A stretch of DNA of 32,778 nucleotides from a virus. Where the stretch lies: positions 1 through 32,778 of the IMG/VR virus record IMGVR_UViG_3300021356_000087. One strand, given 5' to 3'. A program made the position numbers and the translations under genes. Shown here piece by piece: positions 1 to 7,813 of this stretch (position 1 is its first letter; each line of letters begins with the position of its first letter). Below the pieces are notes generated by a model. It made no database searches, was not told the origin of the DNA, and was given only the letters and a program-made list of their open reading frames with translations.

Positions 1-1
1 G

Positions 2-211
2 GCAGAGGAGCCTGAGGATGAAGAAGAGCCAGCTGAGGAGGAGCCCGTTGAGGAACCTGAAGTTGAAGAAGAGCCAACTGAAGAGGAGCCAGTCGAGGAG
101 CCTGAGGTTGAAGAAGAGCCAGCTGAGGAGGAGCCAGTCGAGGAGCCTGAGGTTGAAGAAGAGCCAACTGAAGAGGAGCCAGTCGAGGAGCCTGAGGTTG
201 AAGAAGAGCCA
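2..211 (+). repeat. 45-nt tandem coding repeat (E/P/V-rich), about 4.7 copies
   Basis: Units lie at 2-46, 47-91, 92-136, 137-181 and a 30-nt partial at 182-211. Each encodes a 15-residue block of the form VEEPEVEEEP(T/A)EEEP. The units are nearly identical at DNA level; the first reads AEEPED in place of VEEPEV, and an Ala/Thr switch (gct/act) occurs at position 11. There are no unique spacers, so this is an in-frame coding repeat and not CRISPR. It may extend upstream of the window. Confidence 0.9.
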
Positions 212-646
212 GTCGAGGAGCCCACTGAAGAGGAAGAAGACGACGATGAGGATGATGACGACGATGAGGATGATGACGATGATGACGATGATGAGGAGGA
301 AGGTGAAGAAGTTGAAGAGATGGCTACCGTTTCTGAAACTGCAAAGAAGCTTTACTCTATGGCAGTTAAAGAAGCAGTTGCTTATGAGAATGACGACTAC
401 GCTGAGCATACTGTAGAAGGTTACATGAAAGAAAACGCAGCTTTGGCTGCAGGCTTAGCAGCTGATTCATTAAGAGAAGCATACAATGAGGCTAAAGAAT
501 CTGAAATCAATCAAGAAACATTCGAAGCTTCTTGTAACGAGATGAAAGAGGCATATGCTAAGAAGATGGACGAGATGAAGGAGGCATACGCAGCTGAAGG
601 TGAAGATGTAGTAGACGATACAGAGGTTGGTTCAACTAACTACTAA
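2..646 (+). CDS. Highly acidic repeat protein, 3' part (5' end outside window)
   Basis: The frame ending at the TAA at 644-646 is open back to the window edge, so this is the C-terminal 214 residues of a longer protein. It starts with 15-residue repeats rich in E, P and V (residues 1-70). An uninterrupted run of 25 Asp/Glu follows (nt 227-301). An Ala/Glu/Lys-rich helical tail comes next, in which the peptide EAY recurs (REAYNEAK, MKEAYAKK, MKEAYAAE). A start at the internal ATG 320 would cut off the acidic part, and I reject it because the same frame is clearly coding upstream. No enzymatic motif is visible. Extreme acidity plus a helical tail would suit a prohead core or scaffold protein, or a DNA-mimicking or charge-balancing protein, but the sequence does not decide. 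A hairpin terminator follows directly. The partial CDS is well supported; its function is unknown. Confidence 0.75.
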   Translation, partial: AEEPEDEEEPAEEEPVEEPEVEEEPTEEEPVEEPEVEEEPAEEEPVEEPEVEEEPTEEEPVEEPEVEEEPVEEPTEEEEDDDEDDDDDEDDDDDDDDEEEGEEVEEMATVSETAKKLYSMAVKEAVAYENDDYAEHTVEGYMKENAALAAGLAADSLREAYNEAKESEINQETFEASCNEMKEAYAKKMDEMKEAYAAEGEDVVDDTEVGSTNY

Positions 647-666
647 TTTCATTAACATATAAACTT

Positions 667-705
667 TTAGAAGAGTCTATGTATAATTTACATAGACTCT
701 TTTAG
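667..705 (+). terminator. Rho-independent terminator hairpin between acidic gene and dCMP deaminase
   Basis: A perfect 11-bp stem, AAGAGTCTATG (671-681) with CATAGACTCTT (691-701), encloses a 9-nt AT loop and runs into TTTT (700-703). Weaker wobble pairs extend it to about 667-705. It lies 21 nt after the TAA of the acidic gene and ends just before the ATG at 707, so it also occupies the ribosome-binding region of the deaminase. The T-run is short, so termination may be partial. Confidence 0.7.
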
Positions 706-706
706 T

Positions 707-1144
707 ATGCCTAGAATTCCTATAGATAAAATTTATATGCAAATAGCTTACCAAACGGCTAAGCTAAGCTATGCAGAACGTAGAAAAGTTGGATGTATTA
801 TTGTAAAAGATGAACAGATAGTTTCATTTGGTTACAATGGAACTCCGCATGGGTTTGACAATTCATGCGAAATGTGCCAAGCCGAAGGCGACCTAGTCAC
901 TAAGCCTGAAGTTTTGCATGCTGAATCTAACGCTATAACCAAATTGGCTAAAAGTACGCTAACTAGTGTTGGCGCGGATCTGTACACTACAACCATGCCA
1001 TGTTATAGTTGTTCAAAGCTTATTATTCAGTCTGGAATTAAGCGAGTATTTTATGCCGAAGATTACAGAGATCGATCTGGTATAGAATTACTAGAAGAAG
1101 CTGGAATAGAGGTCGAAGAGGTAATTTGCTGGAATAATCAATGA
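707..1144 (+). CDS. dCMP deaminase (zinc-dependent)
   Basis: The 145-aa protein belongs to the cytidine/deoxycytidylate deaminase family. It would convert dCMP to dUMP, feeding dTMP synthesis for phage DNA replication. The catalytic zinc site is complete: HAE at residues 71-73 (His ligand and catalytic Glu) and PCYSC at 98-102 (two Cys ligands). GYNGTP at 42-47 is the usual substrate-loop motif. Cys54 and Cys57 (CEMC) could hold the second, structural zinc known from T4-type dCMP deaminases. Length is normal for the family. No Shine-Dalgarno precedes the start, and a terminator hairpin sits immediately upstream. The stop overlaps the helicase start as ATGA, so the two are translationally coupled. 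Confidence 0.93.
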   Translation: MPRIPIDKIYMQIAYQTAKLSYAERRKVGCIIVKDEQIVSFGYNGTPHGFDNSCEMCQAEGDLVTKPEVLHAESNAITKLAKSTLTSVGADLYTTTMPCYSCSKLIIQSGIKRVFYAEDYRDRSGIELLEEAGIEVEEVICWNNQ

Positions 1145-2874
1145 GCGTATCAGAAATCATAGATAAGGCATTAGATAAAAATGTCTTTGGAGCTAAGTTT
1201 AAGTTTAGAAGCAATCAACGAGAAACTGTTGAAACTATATGCCAAGCATATCTTGATGATCCGAATTCCACAGTTATTTTAGATGCTCCCACTGGAACGG
1301 GTAAATCTATTATTGCCATGTGGTGTGCATATGTTCTTAAAGAGATGGGCAATCGAGGTTATTTGATTACGTCAGACCTCATGTTACAAGAACAATATGA
1401 GAAAGACATCAAAGAATTTAAACTTGATTGGGCTTCTATTAAAGGAGTTGATAATTACGAGTGTGTAGTTAATGAATTGCCCTTTAGTTTAGGAGAATGT
1501 AAGTTTAAGGGTATGAGTTATGAGCAAGCCGAAAAGCTTAGTTGCTTTAACTCATGTGGATACTTACAAAATCGTAGAAGAGCTATTGACCTTCCAGTTT
1601 CTCTTCTTAACTATAGCTATTGGCTTATTCAAAGAAACTATGTCGAGGATAAGATGATTGGCGAGGAGAGACCCGTTCCTTTTGAGAAAAGAGATTTTAC
1701 ATTCTTCGACGAGGCACACAAGGTCGATGATATAGTTCAAGGTCACTTTAGTCCAAGAATACAAGAGGATATCGTTGATCGTATTATGGAGGTTAATAGA
1801 TTTGCGTCGCGACAAGGTATAGCCGAGAACGTCTTTACTAAGAATAAAATCAAGACGTTGGTTTTGGACATGTTGAATGGTGATAGAGAAGTTGCCTTTC
1901 AAGCCCTAAAGGATTTTGAAAGAGTCTTGTTTCTATTCGGTAAGATGCGACAAGCTGGCAACAAAACGGTTAAGCGTCGCTATGGCAATGAGTCGGTACC
2001 CAAAGATTGGCAAAAAGCTTTCGGTACATTCGATCATTTGAAGGACGTACACTGTAAGACAGAGGACTATATAGATTTGATCGAGGAGGTCGGCACTGAT
2101 AAGATAGTATTGGATCAGAAGGATAGCGAGGTCACCTTTAAATGTGTCGAGGAGGCACTTATGATCGACAAGTTCTTACAGAAGAAGGCTGGTTTTAAAG
2201 TCTTTATGTCTGCTACGATTGGCGATGTTCGCTCATTCGCTAGACACATGAAAATTGATGGAGCAAAAGTTATTCGACTTGATAATCAATTTGATTTTGA
2301 GAAGTCACCTATTGTGTTTATCAATCGTCATAAGCTTTCGTTTAAGGAGCGAGAAGATAACTTACCTAAAGTTATTGAGATCGTAGATAAGATATTGGAT
2401 AAACATAAGGACCAGAGCGGTATTATTCATACTGGCTCATATCAATTTGCTGATTATATAGCATCTAAGTCTAAGCATAGATTTGGCAGATTTATTACAT
2501 ATGATTATGCTAAAGAAAGAAATGGAGCCATCGACATTTTTAAAGGAGTTATGGCTGACAAGAATAAAGTTTTGATAGGGCCTTCCTTATTAGAAGGTCT
2601 TGACTTTAAAGATGACGTGTCTAGATTTCAAATTTTCTTTAAAGTACCATATCCCTCATTGAAGGATCCGCTAGTCAAAGCAAAAATCAATCAATTTCCA
2701 GATTGGTATGATTGGAAAACTGGTATTTCTATACAACAAGGATCTGGTCGATCGATTAGGTCTAATAAAGACTGGGCAGTTACATATGTGGTGGACGCTT
2801 GCTTTAGAAGCTTGATAAATAAGCCAGATTTATTTCCACCTAGTTTCAAACAACGTATTAAAACAATTAAATAA
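1141..2874 (+). CDS. XPD/DinG-type superfamily 2 DNA helicase with probable Fe-S cluster
   Basis: The 577-aa protein has Walker A APTGTGKS at residues 49-56, a DEAH box at 190-193, motif III MSAT at 356-359 and a motif VI QGSGRSIR at 533-540. Four cysteines (C108, C120, C135, C139) lie between Walker A and DEAH. That is where XPD/DinG/FancJ-family helicases carry their [4Fe-4S] cluster. The family unwinds DNA 5' to 3' using ATP. The role here is presumably replication, recombination or repair in the infected cell. It overlaps the deaminase stop by ATGA and the next start by TAATG, so it sits mid-operon. The spacing of the first two cysteines is short, so the cluster itself is inferred. The helicase assignment is firm; the exact phage role is unknown. 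Confidence 0.9.
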   Translation: MSVSEIIDKALDKNVFGAKFKFRSNQRETVETICQAYLDDPNSTVILDAPTGTGKSIIAMWCAYVLKEMGNRGYLITSDLMLQEQYEKDIKEFKLDWASIKGVDNYECVVNELPFSLGECKFKGMSYEQAEKLSCFNSCGYLQNRRRAIDLPVSLLNYSYWLIQRNYVEDKMIGEERPVPFEKRDFTFFDEAHKVDDIVQGHFSPRIQEDIVDRIMEVNRFASRQGIAENVFTKNKIKTLVLDMLNGDREVAFQALKDFERVLFLFGKMRQAGNKTVKRRYGNESVPKDWQKAFGTFDHLKDVHCKTEDYIDLIEEVGTDKIVLDQKDSEVTFKCVEEALMIDKFLQKKAGFKVFMSATIGDVRSFARHMKIDGAKVIRLDNQFDFEKSPIVFINRHKLSFKEREDNLPKVIEIVDKILDKHKDQSGIIHTGSYQFADYIASKSKHRFGRFITYDYAKERNGAIDIFKGVMADKNKVLIGPSLLEGLDFKDDVSRFQIFFKVPYPSLKDPLVKAKINQFPDWYDWKTGISIQQGSGRSIRSNKDWAVTYVVDACFRSLINKPDLFPPSFKQRIKTIK

Positions 2875-3092
2875 TGGGATTCAATAAACTTTTTGTTCCT
2901 TCCGTTGATTCATTAAAGGAGGAACTATTAGCTAAGGGAAACGAACAATTCTTTAAAGATTGGTCAAGGCGATATGTTAAGGCCGATGCAGTCTTAGGAT
3001 CAGAAGAAGCTATAGATTTTATTAAACAATTTATAGCAGGAGAGTATGATATAGAGGAAAGTAGTTCGTTTAGCAATGAACCTGCGGAATAA
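2874..3092 (+). CDS. Hypothetical small protein, 72 aa
   Basis: Its ATG shares one base with the helicase stop (TAATG), which supports a real translationally coupled gene. The protein is charged and probably helical, with a hydrophobic-amphipathic stretch (EAIDFIKQFIAG, about residues 44-55) and an acidic Ser-rich C terminus. There is no signal peptide, membrane segment or known motif. It lies in the deaminase/helicase operon, so a DNA-metabolism accessory role is possible, but there is no direct evidence. Confidence 0.7.
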   Translation: MGFNKLFVPSVDSLKEELLAKGNEQFFKDWSRRYVKADAVLGSEEAIDFIKQFIAGEYDIEESSSFSNEPAE

Positions 3093-3114
3093 TCTATACA
3101 AATTATTTAGAATG

Positions 3115-3687
3115 ATGGCAACAAAAGAACGAGAGCCCGGAATCTTTATATGGACCAAGAGTGAGAGAGCTGGTCAAGTCGTAACTGAAGATACCGAGAA
3201 GGTCGATAGACAGTGGCTTTACTTTACGGACGGCACTAGAATCAACAAGAAGCTTATCAACGAGTATACTCTAAGAGCTGCGACTTTAGATGAAGCTAAA
3301 AGACTTGCAGAACCTTTAGGCTTGACCACTATAGAAAAGAGTTCAACTCCAACTAAAGTTGAAACTAAGGCTGAGGTTAAAGTTGAAACTAAAACAGTTG
3401 AATCTATGCCAGATCCAGTAGCAGAAACTAACGTTATGTTAGAGATGCTTAAGAAAATGAGCAAGAAGAATAGTGCTGATATGCCCGTTAGTGTTAATAT
3501 TCCTTCTAAGTCTGTTTATAAAATGCTTAAGGACGAGATGGATCTAACGGAGGATGATCTGCACGAGAACATTTCGCTGCTCATAGAAAGCCAAATAGAT
3601 AACTTAAGAGACCAACTCAAGTCTCAGATTGAAACATTCATTAAATCATACTACAATGTCAGAACAAGTTCAGGAAAATCAGAATGA
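3115..3687 (+). CDS. Hypothetical protein with N-terminal beta-rich domain and helical tail
   Basis: I prefer the start at 3115 (MATKEREPG, 190 aa), or the adjacent ATG 3112. The longer frame from 3076 would overlap the previous gene by 17 bases and add an atypical leader. Residues about 7-60 look like a compact beta-rich domain (motifs GIFIWTK, WLYFTDGT). A low-complexity Thr/Val/Glu/Lys linker follows (KVETKAEVKVETK). The last 75 or so residues form a charged amphipathic helical region that may oligomerise. I do not recognise a family. The end overlaps the next gene by 32 bases. Confidence 0.72.
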   Translation: MATKEREPGIFIWTKSERAGQVVTEDTEKVDRQWLYFTDGTRINKKLINEYTLRAATLDEAKRLAEPLGLTTIEKSSTPTKVETKAEVKVETKTVESMPDPVAETNVMLEMLKKMSKKNSADMPVSVNIPSKSVYKMLKDEMDLTEDDLHENISLLIESQIDNLRDQLKSQIETFIKSYYNVRTSSGKSE

Positions 3688-4081
3688 GCAACAGCCTCAG
3701 GTGCAATTCGCTATGCCTAATCACGCCCAGCGTAGAAACATGCTTCGCCAACAAAAGGTACTTAGAGCTAAGAACGAAATGCATCCTCTTGATAGAAACT
3801 CTGTTGAGTTTAGACAAGCACAAAGAGAGAACGGTCGCAAGATTCACGAGGCAAACCTTGATAGACTAGAGCAGCAAACTACTGTTCTTATGGAAGAAAA
3901 GTTGGCAGGGGTTGTTGCTGGCTGGCAAACTCAAGGTTATAACGAAGAAGAGATTGCTCTTCTAACCGAAGCGTGGAAGTTGACCACCTTCAAGAATAAG
4001 AAAACATGGCATGCTGATAAAAAGACAGCTAGAAAGTTGATGAAGCAGGCTGATGAATCAAGAAAACAAAGAAATCAATGA
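3656..4081 (+). CDS. Hypothetical basic, Gln-rich helical protein, 141 aa
   Basis: I start this at 3656 (MSEQVQENQ) rather than the in-frame ATG 3629, because the shorter form reduces overlap with the preceding gene and begins with a typical polar N terminus. The N-terminal 20 residues are Gln/Asn/Glu-rich. Then comes a basic helix with NHAQRRNMLRQQKVLRAK, a central helical stretch around LEQQTTVLMEEKLAG, and a Lys/Arg-rich C terminus. Nucleic-acid binding or a small assembly chaperone would fit the composition, but neither is shown. Its stop overlaps the next start (ATGA). Confidence 0.7.
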   Translation: MSEQVQENQNEQQPQVQFAMPNHAQRRNMLRQQKVLRAKNEMHPLDRNSVEFRQAQRENGRKIHEANLDRLEQQTTVLMEEKLAGVVAGWQTQGYNEEEIALLTEAWKLTTFKNKKTWHADKKTARKLMKQADESRKQRNQ

Positions 4082-4398
4082 TTACAATAGCTATAGAATT
4101 AGCTGAGAACGGGGTAATCAAAATCATTCACGACGACAACATTAACGGGGCTGGAGAAGAGTTCGAGTCTCGTAAAGTCTTTGATTTTGATGGCATTGAT
4201 AATGTCAACTCTAAGATTACTTTCTTAAATGAACTAGCTATGGACTTAGGTATAGACCTAGGAACTGAGTTAGACCATTCTAAGATTGTAGTTAGATCCG
4301 AGTGGGGATCGAAGTATAAGCCCAGCAAAGAGTTAGCTGCTGGCAAGATTAAGGAACTTGAGAAAGAAATTAAGCGCCTAGAAAAATTCACAAAGTAA
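4078..4398 (+). CDS. Hypothetical protein, 106 aa
   Basis: It overlaps the upstream stop by ATGA. The protein is mostly acidic with alternating beta-like segments (ITIAIELAENGVIKIIHDD) and ends in a charged coiled-coil-like helix (AAGKIKELEKEIKRLEKF), which suggests dimerisation or binding to a partner. No family was recognised. Coupling in the deaminase-helicase operon supports it as a real gene. Confidence 0.7.
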   Translation: MITIAIELAENGVIKIIHDDNINGAGEEFESRKVFDFDGIDNVNSKITFLNELAMDLGIDLGTELDHSKIVVRSEWGSKYKPSKELAAGKIKELEKEIKRLEKFTK

Positions 4399-4399
4399 T

Positions 4400-4792
4400 A
4401 TGAACTTAAAGATAGATGGCATATGGTGTAAGACAAAGACGGAGTTTAATCGCTACGTAAAAGCAGAGGATTACGACGTCGTGGTGTCTTACTCCGACAT
4501 CTATTCTAGATTACTTAAAAGTGACCCTTATGGTAACGAACCTTCTGATATAATCGTTACGCTTCATATAGAAAAGATGTTTAGATGTCTTTTAGAGAAG
4601 GAACAGGATTCACATCGAGCAGCCTATTTGTTTAAGAGCTTGGATCAAGAGACTGTCGATAACTTTAGAGATTTTATAAGTCTGATGTCAGAGGAATATC
4701 AGCTAGACTTAACGATTATCAATCGCTGTGACTATCCTAAGAAGGGTGTTCTTAGCAAGTTCGATAACGTTAAGTTTATAGACAATGATTAA
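4400..4792 (+). CDS. Hypothetical protein, 130 aa
   Basis: It begins one base after the previous stop and overlaps the next gene by 8 bases. The N terminus is a short beta hairpin-like segment (MNLKIDGIWCKTKTEF), followed by an alpha-rich body. I see no catalytic motif, signal or membrane segment, and no family was recognised. Dense coupling and coding-like codon use match the neighbours. Confidence 0.7.
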   Translation: MNLKIDGIWCKTKTEFNRYVKAEDYDVVVSYSDIYSRLLKSDPYGNEPSDIIVTLHIEKMFRCLLEKEQDSHRAAYLFKSLDQETVDNFRDFISLMSEEYQLDLTIINRCDYPKKGVLSKFDNVKFIDND

Positions 4793-5381
4793 GCATAAGC
4801 TATTTTCAAAGGGCGAATACATTCAAGCCCTCATCTCTACGTCTCAGCAGCCTAACGTCTTAATTCCTGTTAGAGCTATCATCCAAGACGTAAAGTTTGA
4901 TGACATAAACCCTCAATATCAGATCAAGGTTATCAAGTTCTATGATAACATTTATTTCTTGAAGAAGAACCTTTTCGGTGGTCGCTTCATCAGAAACTTT
5001 AAGGGTACAGAAACTAGGATGAACTTAGCCAGAAAGAACTACTCTACGGTTGAGGACATAGAGAATAACATCTTTGCTGGCAAGAATTGGGAAAAGTACT
5101 TGATAGTCGTAGACTCTGTATTCTGTGTTAGGACTCGAGGTGAGCAGGTAGAGTTGTTCAACAACTTACAAACCTTCATGATACAGATGAAGTTGAAGGA
5201 GATATTCGAGTTGGCTAATCGGTCCGTTTATTCTAACGGGGAGTTCTTCTTTCAGACGAAAGGGCTCTATGAGAAAGCTTTAAAGAGGTTCTTAGCAGAT
5301 AAGTACCCAAAAGAAAAGGACTGGGCTGATGAGCTTCTATACAGTCCTACGACTGAGGAGCTTGATGCCACTGAGTGGTAA
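4785..5381 (+). CDS. Hypothetical protein, 198 aa, last gene of early-type operon
   Basis: It overlaps the preceding gene by 8 bases. The first 75 residues look like a beta-barrel-like domain (VLIPVRAIIQDVKF, YQIKVIKFYDNIYFLK). An alpha-helical C-terminal half follows, with repeated aromatic and Lys residues and an acidic end. The family is not recognised. It is followed by a 63-base gap that separates this operon from the tail genes, so it probably closes the transcription unit. It may act in DNA metabolism by association only. Confidence 0.7.
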   Translation: MIKHKLFSKGEYIQALISTSQQPNVLIPVRAIIQDVKFDDINPQYQIKVIKFYDNIYFLKKNLFGGRFIRNFKGTETRMNLARKNYSTVEDIENNIFAGKNWEKYLIVVDSVFCVRTRGEQVELFNNLQTFMIQMKLKEIFELANRSVYSNGEFFFQTKGLYEKALKRFLADKYPKEKDWADELLYSPTTEELDATEW

Positions 5382-5444
5382 TTTATAATAAGTTAATCTG
5401 AATGTTGACGTTGAAAGATATATACAAAAAAGAATATCTTTTAT
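5382..5444 (+). promoter_or_regulatory. Intergenic leader with GATATATAC motif and small hairpin
   Basis: This gap separates the deaminase-helicase operon from the tail block. It contains GATATATAC at 5417-5425, the same nine bases as at 28327-28335. A 7-bp inverted repeat (AAGATAT 5415-5421 with ATATCTT 5434-5440) lies just before the ATG at 5445. No Shine-Dalgarno is present. A phage late promoter or a weak terminator/processing hairpin are both possible. The assignment is inference from recurrence and position. Confidence 0.4.
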
Positions 5445-7211
5445 ATGGCATCAGTATTTCAAGGCATTAAAAACGGGCTTAAAGAGTATAGAGATTTAGC
5501 TACAGGAGAAGTTAAGTCATTTAGTGAAAATTTAAGTGATGCTTTTGGTTTATCGCCAGAAGATGCCGATTTAGAAGCGGCTAAGCAGGGAGAAACTAAT
5601 CTTAACCCTGATTTATCTTCTTCTGAAAATTTAAGTGCAGTATATAGCGATCCTATTTGGAAGTCTGGAGATACCGAATCTAATGGAGATGAGCAAGCTA
5701 TTCCTAAGGCTTCAACTGAGCCAATACAAGGTAAAAAGTATGTTACTGATGTAAATGGCACTAGCAATAAAGAAACTATAGATCCAGGTAGAGCTAGACA
5801 GAGCGCTTTTAGCGGTTGGAGTTTATTTAGATATAAGTCTAAGGCCTTAGGAAATACCGAAGATAATAGTAACGTGCCTAAATATAACGTATCGGAGTAT
5901 AAAGATAGCGATATTACGGGTTTAACTAGTCCAACGGCTAAGCGAATAGTTAATTGGTCTCAAGATGAAAAGAATGACGGATGTGCATACAGCCTTAGGG
6001 ATTTTGTGCAATGTGAACATTATGGTCTTATTCCAAATAATTATATGCTTACGTTAAGAAGATTTCCTTTTCCAGCACCTGACGATATTTTTAATCCTAA
6101 AACCTTTTCTAGCAAACAACAAACCTTTGTAGAAACAGGTCAGCCTGATATAGCTAGAGCTATAACATGGATGAGCCCTACTTTAGGCAACGAACTTAAA
6201 GAAATATTTTCATTTGGCGTAGGATATAGTTGGAAAGATGTAGAGGCTCAGGTTCAAACTGCCCAGTCTAGCACGGATAGAGGTAAGGTTGGTGCATTTA
6301 TGGAGTCGAATCCAATACTAAAAGCAATAGAGGCTGGAAATGAAGGTCTAGACCCTGTCTCTGCTAGAAGAAAGGAGCAACTTGGCGAAGGGTACGATCC
6401 TCTACAAAGTACATATCCTAATCATGTTTATGGTCCACTTAATGTCATTAAAAGCATGATGGTTAGAGATAGGGGTATAAATTTTGACAAAGAGTTTACT
6501 CTTAATTTCTATTACGATCTTAAATCATATGGAAATACTAGCCCTAAAGCTGCATTTCTAGATACTTTATCTAATCTTCTTGTTTTAACAAGCAACAACG
6601 CACCTTTCTGGGGAGGAGCTGTTAGAGGTGTATCTAATGGAAAGGTTGGTAAGCCGTTTGGCGATATGAGTAAATTGGCCAGTGGAGATTATAAAGGTTT
6701 TTTTAATGGCATCAAGGATCAATTTTCTGAAATGGGTTCGAACCTATTGGGAGAAGTAAAAGGACTTCTACAAAATGGGGAAATGGGTGATATGATGAAT
6801 AACCTTATAGGCGGTCAACTTATGGACCTATTTGGTTCTCCACAAGGTGCTAGCGTATTAAACGCATTTTTAACAGGAGATCCTACGGGCCAATGGCATT
6901 TAACGGTTGGTAATCCAATGAACCCGGCCATGGTTATAGGTAACTTAGGTCTACAAAGTGCTAAATTTGAATTTAGTGGACCTATGGGCTATGAGGATTT
7001 TCCTACTAAGTTAAAGGTAACAGTAACTCTTAAGCCTGGTAGACCAAGAGATAAGTCTGAAATAGAAAGTATGTTTAATACTGGAAAGGGTAGAATGTAT
7101 ATTCTACCTGAAGATTCAGCGGGTGTTGCATATTACAATAAGTCTGCATATGGTAATAAAGAAATAAACAAAGGGGTGGCTGCAAGAGCATCTGAATCTT
7201 CACTAGGATAA
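5445..7211 (+). CDS. Tail/baseplate structural protein, 588 aa
   Basis: The first gene of the tail block. The N-terminal 150 residues are low-complexity and charged. The central part has a Phe-rich region (RRFPFPAPDDIF, TWMSPTLGNELKEIFSFGVG). Residues about 351-393 contain the segment FYYDLKSYGN..FLDTLSNLL..NNAPFWGGAVR. About 482-501 hold GQWHLTVGNPMNP, followed by a beta-rich C-terminal domain. From memory, similar strings occur in tail proteins of large Bacteroidota phages, and the C-terminal layout could correspond to T4 gp48/gp54-type tube-initiation proteins; I could not verify this. A Gly/Met/Leu-rich helical segment between about residues 425 and 470 is unusual and hydrophobic. It is coupled to the LysM gene, sharing one base at the stop/start. 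Confidence 0.6.
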   Translation: MASVFQGIKNGLKEYRDLATGEVKSFSENLSDAFGLSPEDADLEAAKQGETNLNPDLSSSENLSAVYSDPIWKSGDTESNGDEQAIPKASTEPIQGKKYVTDVNGTSNKETIDPGRARQSAFSGWSLFRYKSKALGNTEDNSNVPKYNVSEYKDSDITGLTSPTAKRIVNWSQDEKNDGCAYSLRDFVQCEHYGLIPNNYMLTLRRFPFPAPDDIFNPKTFSSKQQTFVETGQPDIARAITWMSPTLGNELKEIFSFGVGYSWKDVEAQVQTAQSSTDRGKVGAFMESNPILKAIEAGNEGLDPVSARRKEQLGEGYDPLQSTYPNHVYGPLNVIKSMMVRDRGINFDKEFTLNFYYDLKSYGNTSPKAAFLDTLSNLLVLTSNNAPFWGGAVRGVSNGKVGKPFGDMSKLASGDYKGFFNGIKDQFSEMGSNLLGEVKGLLQNGEMGDMMNNLIGGQLMDLFGSPQGASVLNAFLTGDPTGQWHLTVGNPMNPAMVIGNLGLQSAKFEFSGPMGYEDFPTKLKVTVTLKPGRPRDKSEIESMFNTGKGRMYILPEDSAGVAYYNKSAYGNKEINKGVAARASESSLG

Positions 7212-7813
7212 TGGATTTAAGAACTATTAAAGATAAAGTGGTTGACGGCGTTAAACTAGTTATCGTTCAACCTACAATATATTTTACATTAAAGGTCCGT
7301 GATGCTATTTTGGGACAGGACTACAATGTAAAAAGAGTAAAACCATTTCAATCAGGTAGACCAGACTTAATTGCGCTTGATGAATATGGAGATGCTAGTA
7401 TGGCCGATATTATTCTTAAGTTCAATGGCATATCTGATCCGTTTTCTGTTTTAGAAGGAGAAAAGATAATGATTCCAAAGATTGATTATCCCTTTAAGAA
7501 ATTAGAAAGAATACAGGAAAGAGAAGAAAATACTGTTAAACAACAATTTGTAGACACTAAGAGATTGAGTAAAAAAGATCAACGTAGGGTAGAGGCTATG
7601 AAAAAGAAGTATGATAAGGAAACTCTTCTGCCGCCTAACGTAATACCAGTTGGAAATAAAACATTTAAGTTTGAAGCAGGAGCTATTATATTTGGAGCTC
7701 AGGCCCAAAATGATGCAGTTGTTGATTCTGTAGTAAACTCTAAGAAATCTAAATTTGATTCTAATGGATTAGGTATAAATAAGAGTCAATTAGATAAGAT
7801 GCGTAACCGATAA
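7211..7813 (+). CDS. LysM-like baseplate wedge protein (gp53-like)
   Basis: The 200-aa protein has a LysM/gp53-type segment at residues about 38-92. It contains GRPDLIALDEYGDAS (49-63), then FNGISDPFSV (71-80) and GEKIMIP (83-89). This pattern is typical of T4 gp53-like and P2 gpX-like baseplate proteins, where the LysM fold holds wedge parts together and does not bind peptidoglycan. A charged helical region (about 97-135) and a C-terminal tail follow. It starts on the last base of the previous stop and lies next to the hub gene, which fits a baseplate role. Identification rests on this motif and context. Confidence 0.72.
   Translation: MDLRTIKDKVVDGVKLVIVQPTIYFTLKVRDAILGQDYNVKRVKPFQSGRPDLIALDEYGDASMADIILKFNGISDPFSVLEGEKIMIPKIDYPFKKLERIQEREENTVKQQFVDTKRLSKKDQRRVEAMKKKYDKETLLPPNVIPVGNKTFKFEAGAIIFGAQAQNDAVVDSVVNSKKSKFDSNGLGINKSQLDKMRNR

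Noticed and set aside
2-211. CRISPR-like or satellite repeat
   Set aside because: Units are contiguous 45-nt in-frame coding copies without unique spacers.
18-416. Lys/Arg/Ser/Leu-rich frame in the repeat region
   Set aside because: It is the offset frame of the acidic repeat. The frame ending at 646 is open through the repeat and gives a consistent protein, while this one is low-complexity basic text produced by GAG/GAA-rich DNA.
320-646. Short 108-aa gene starting at the internal ATG 320
   Set aside because: The same frame continues upstream to the window edge with clear coding repeats, so this ATG is internal to the longer partial gene.
3076-3114. Upstream start for the 190-aa gene (ATG 3076)
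   Set aside because: It would overlap the previous gene by 17 bases and add a basic leader before a second and third ATG. The start at 3115 fits better, though it is not proven.
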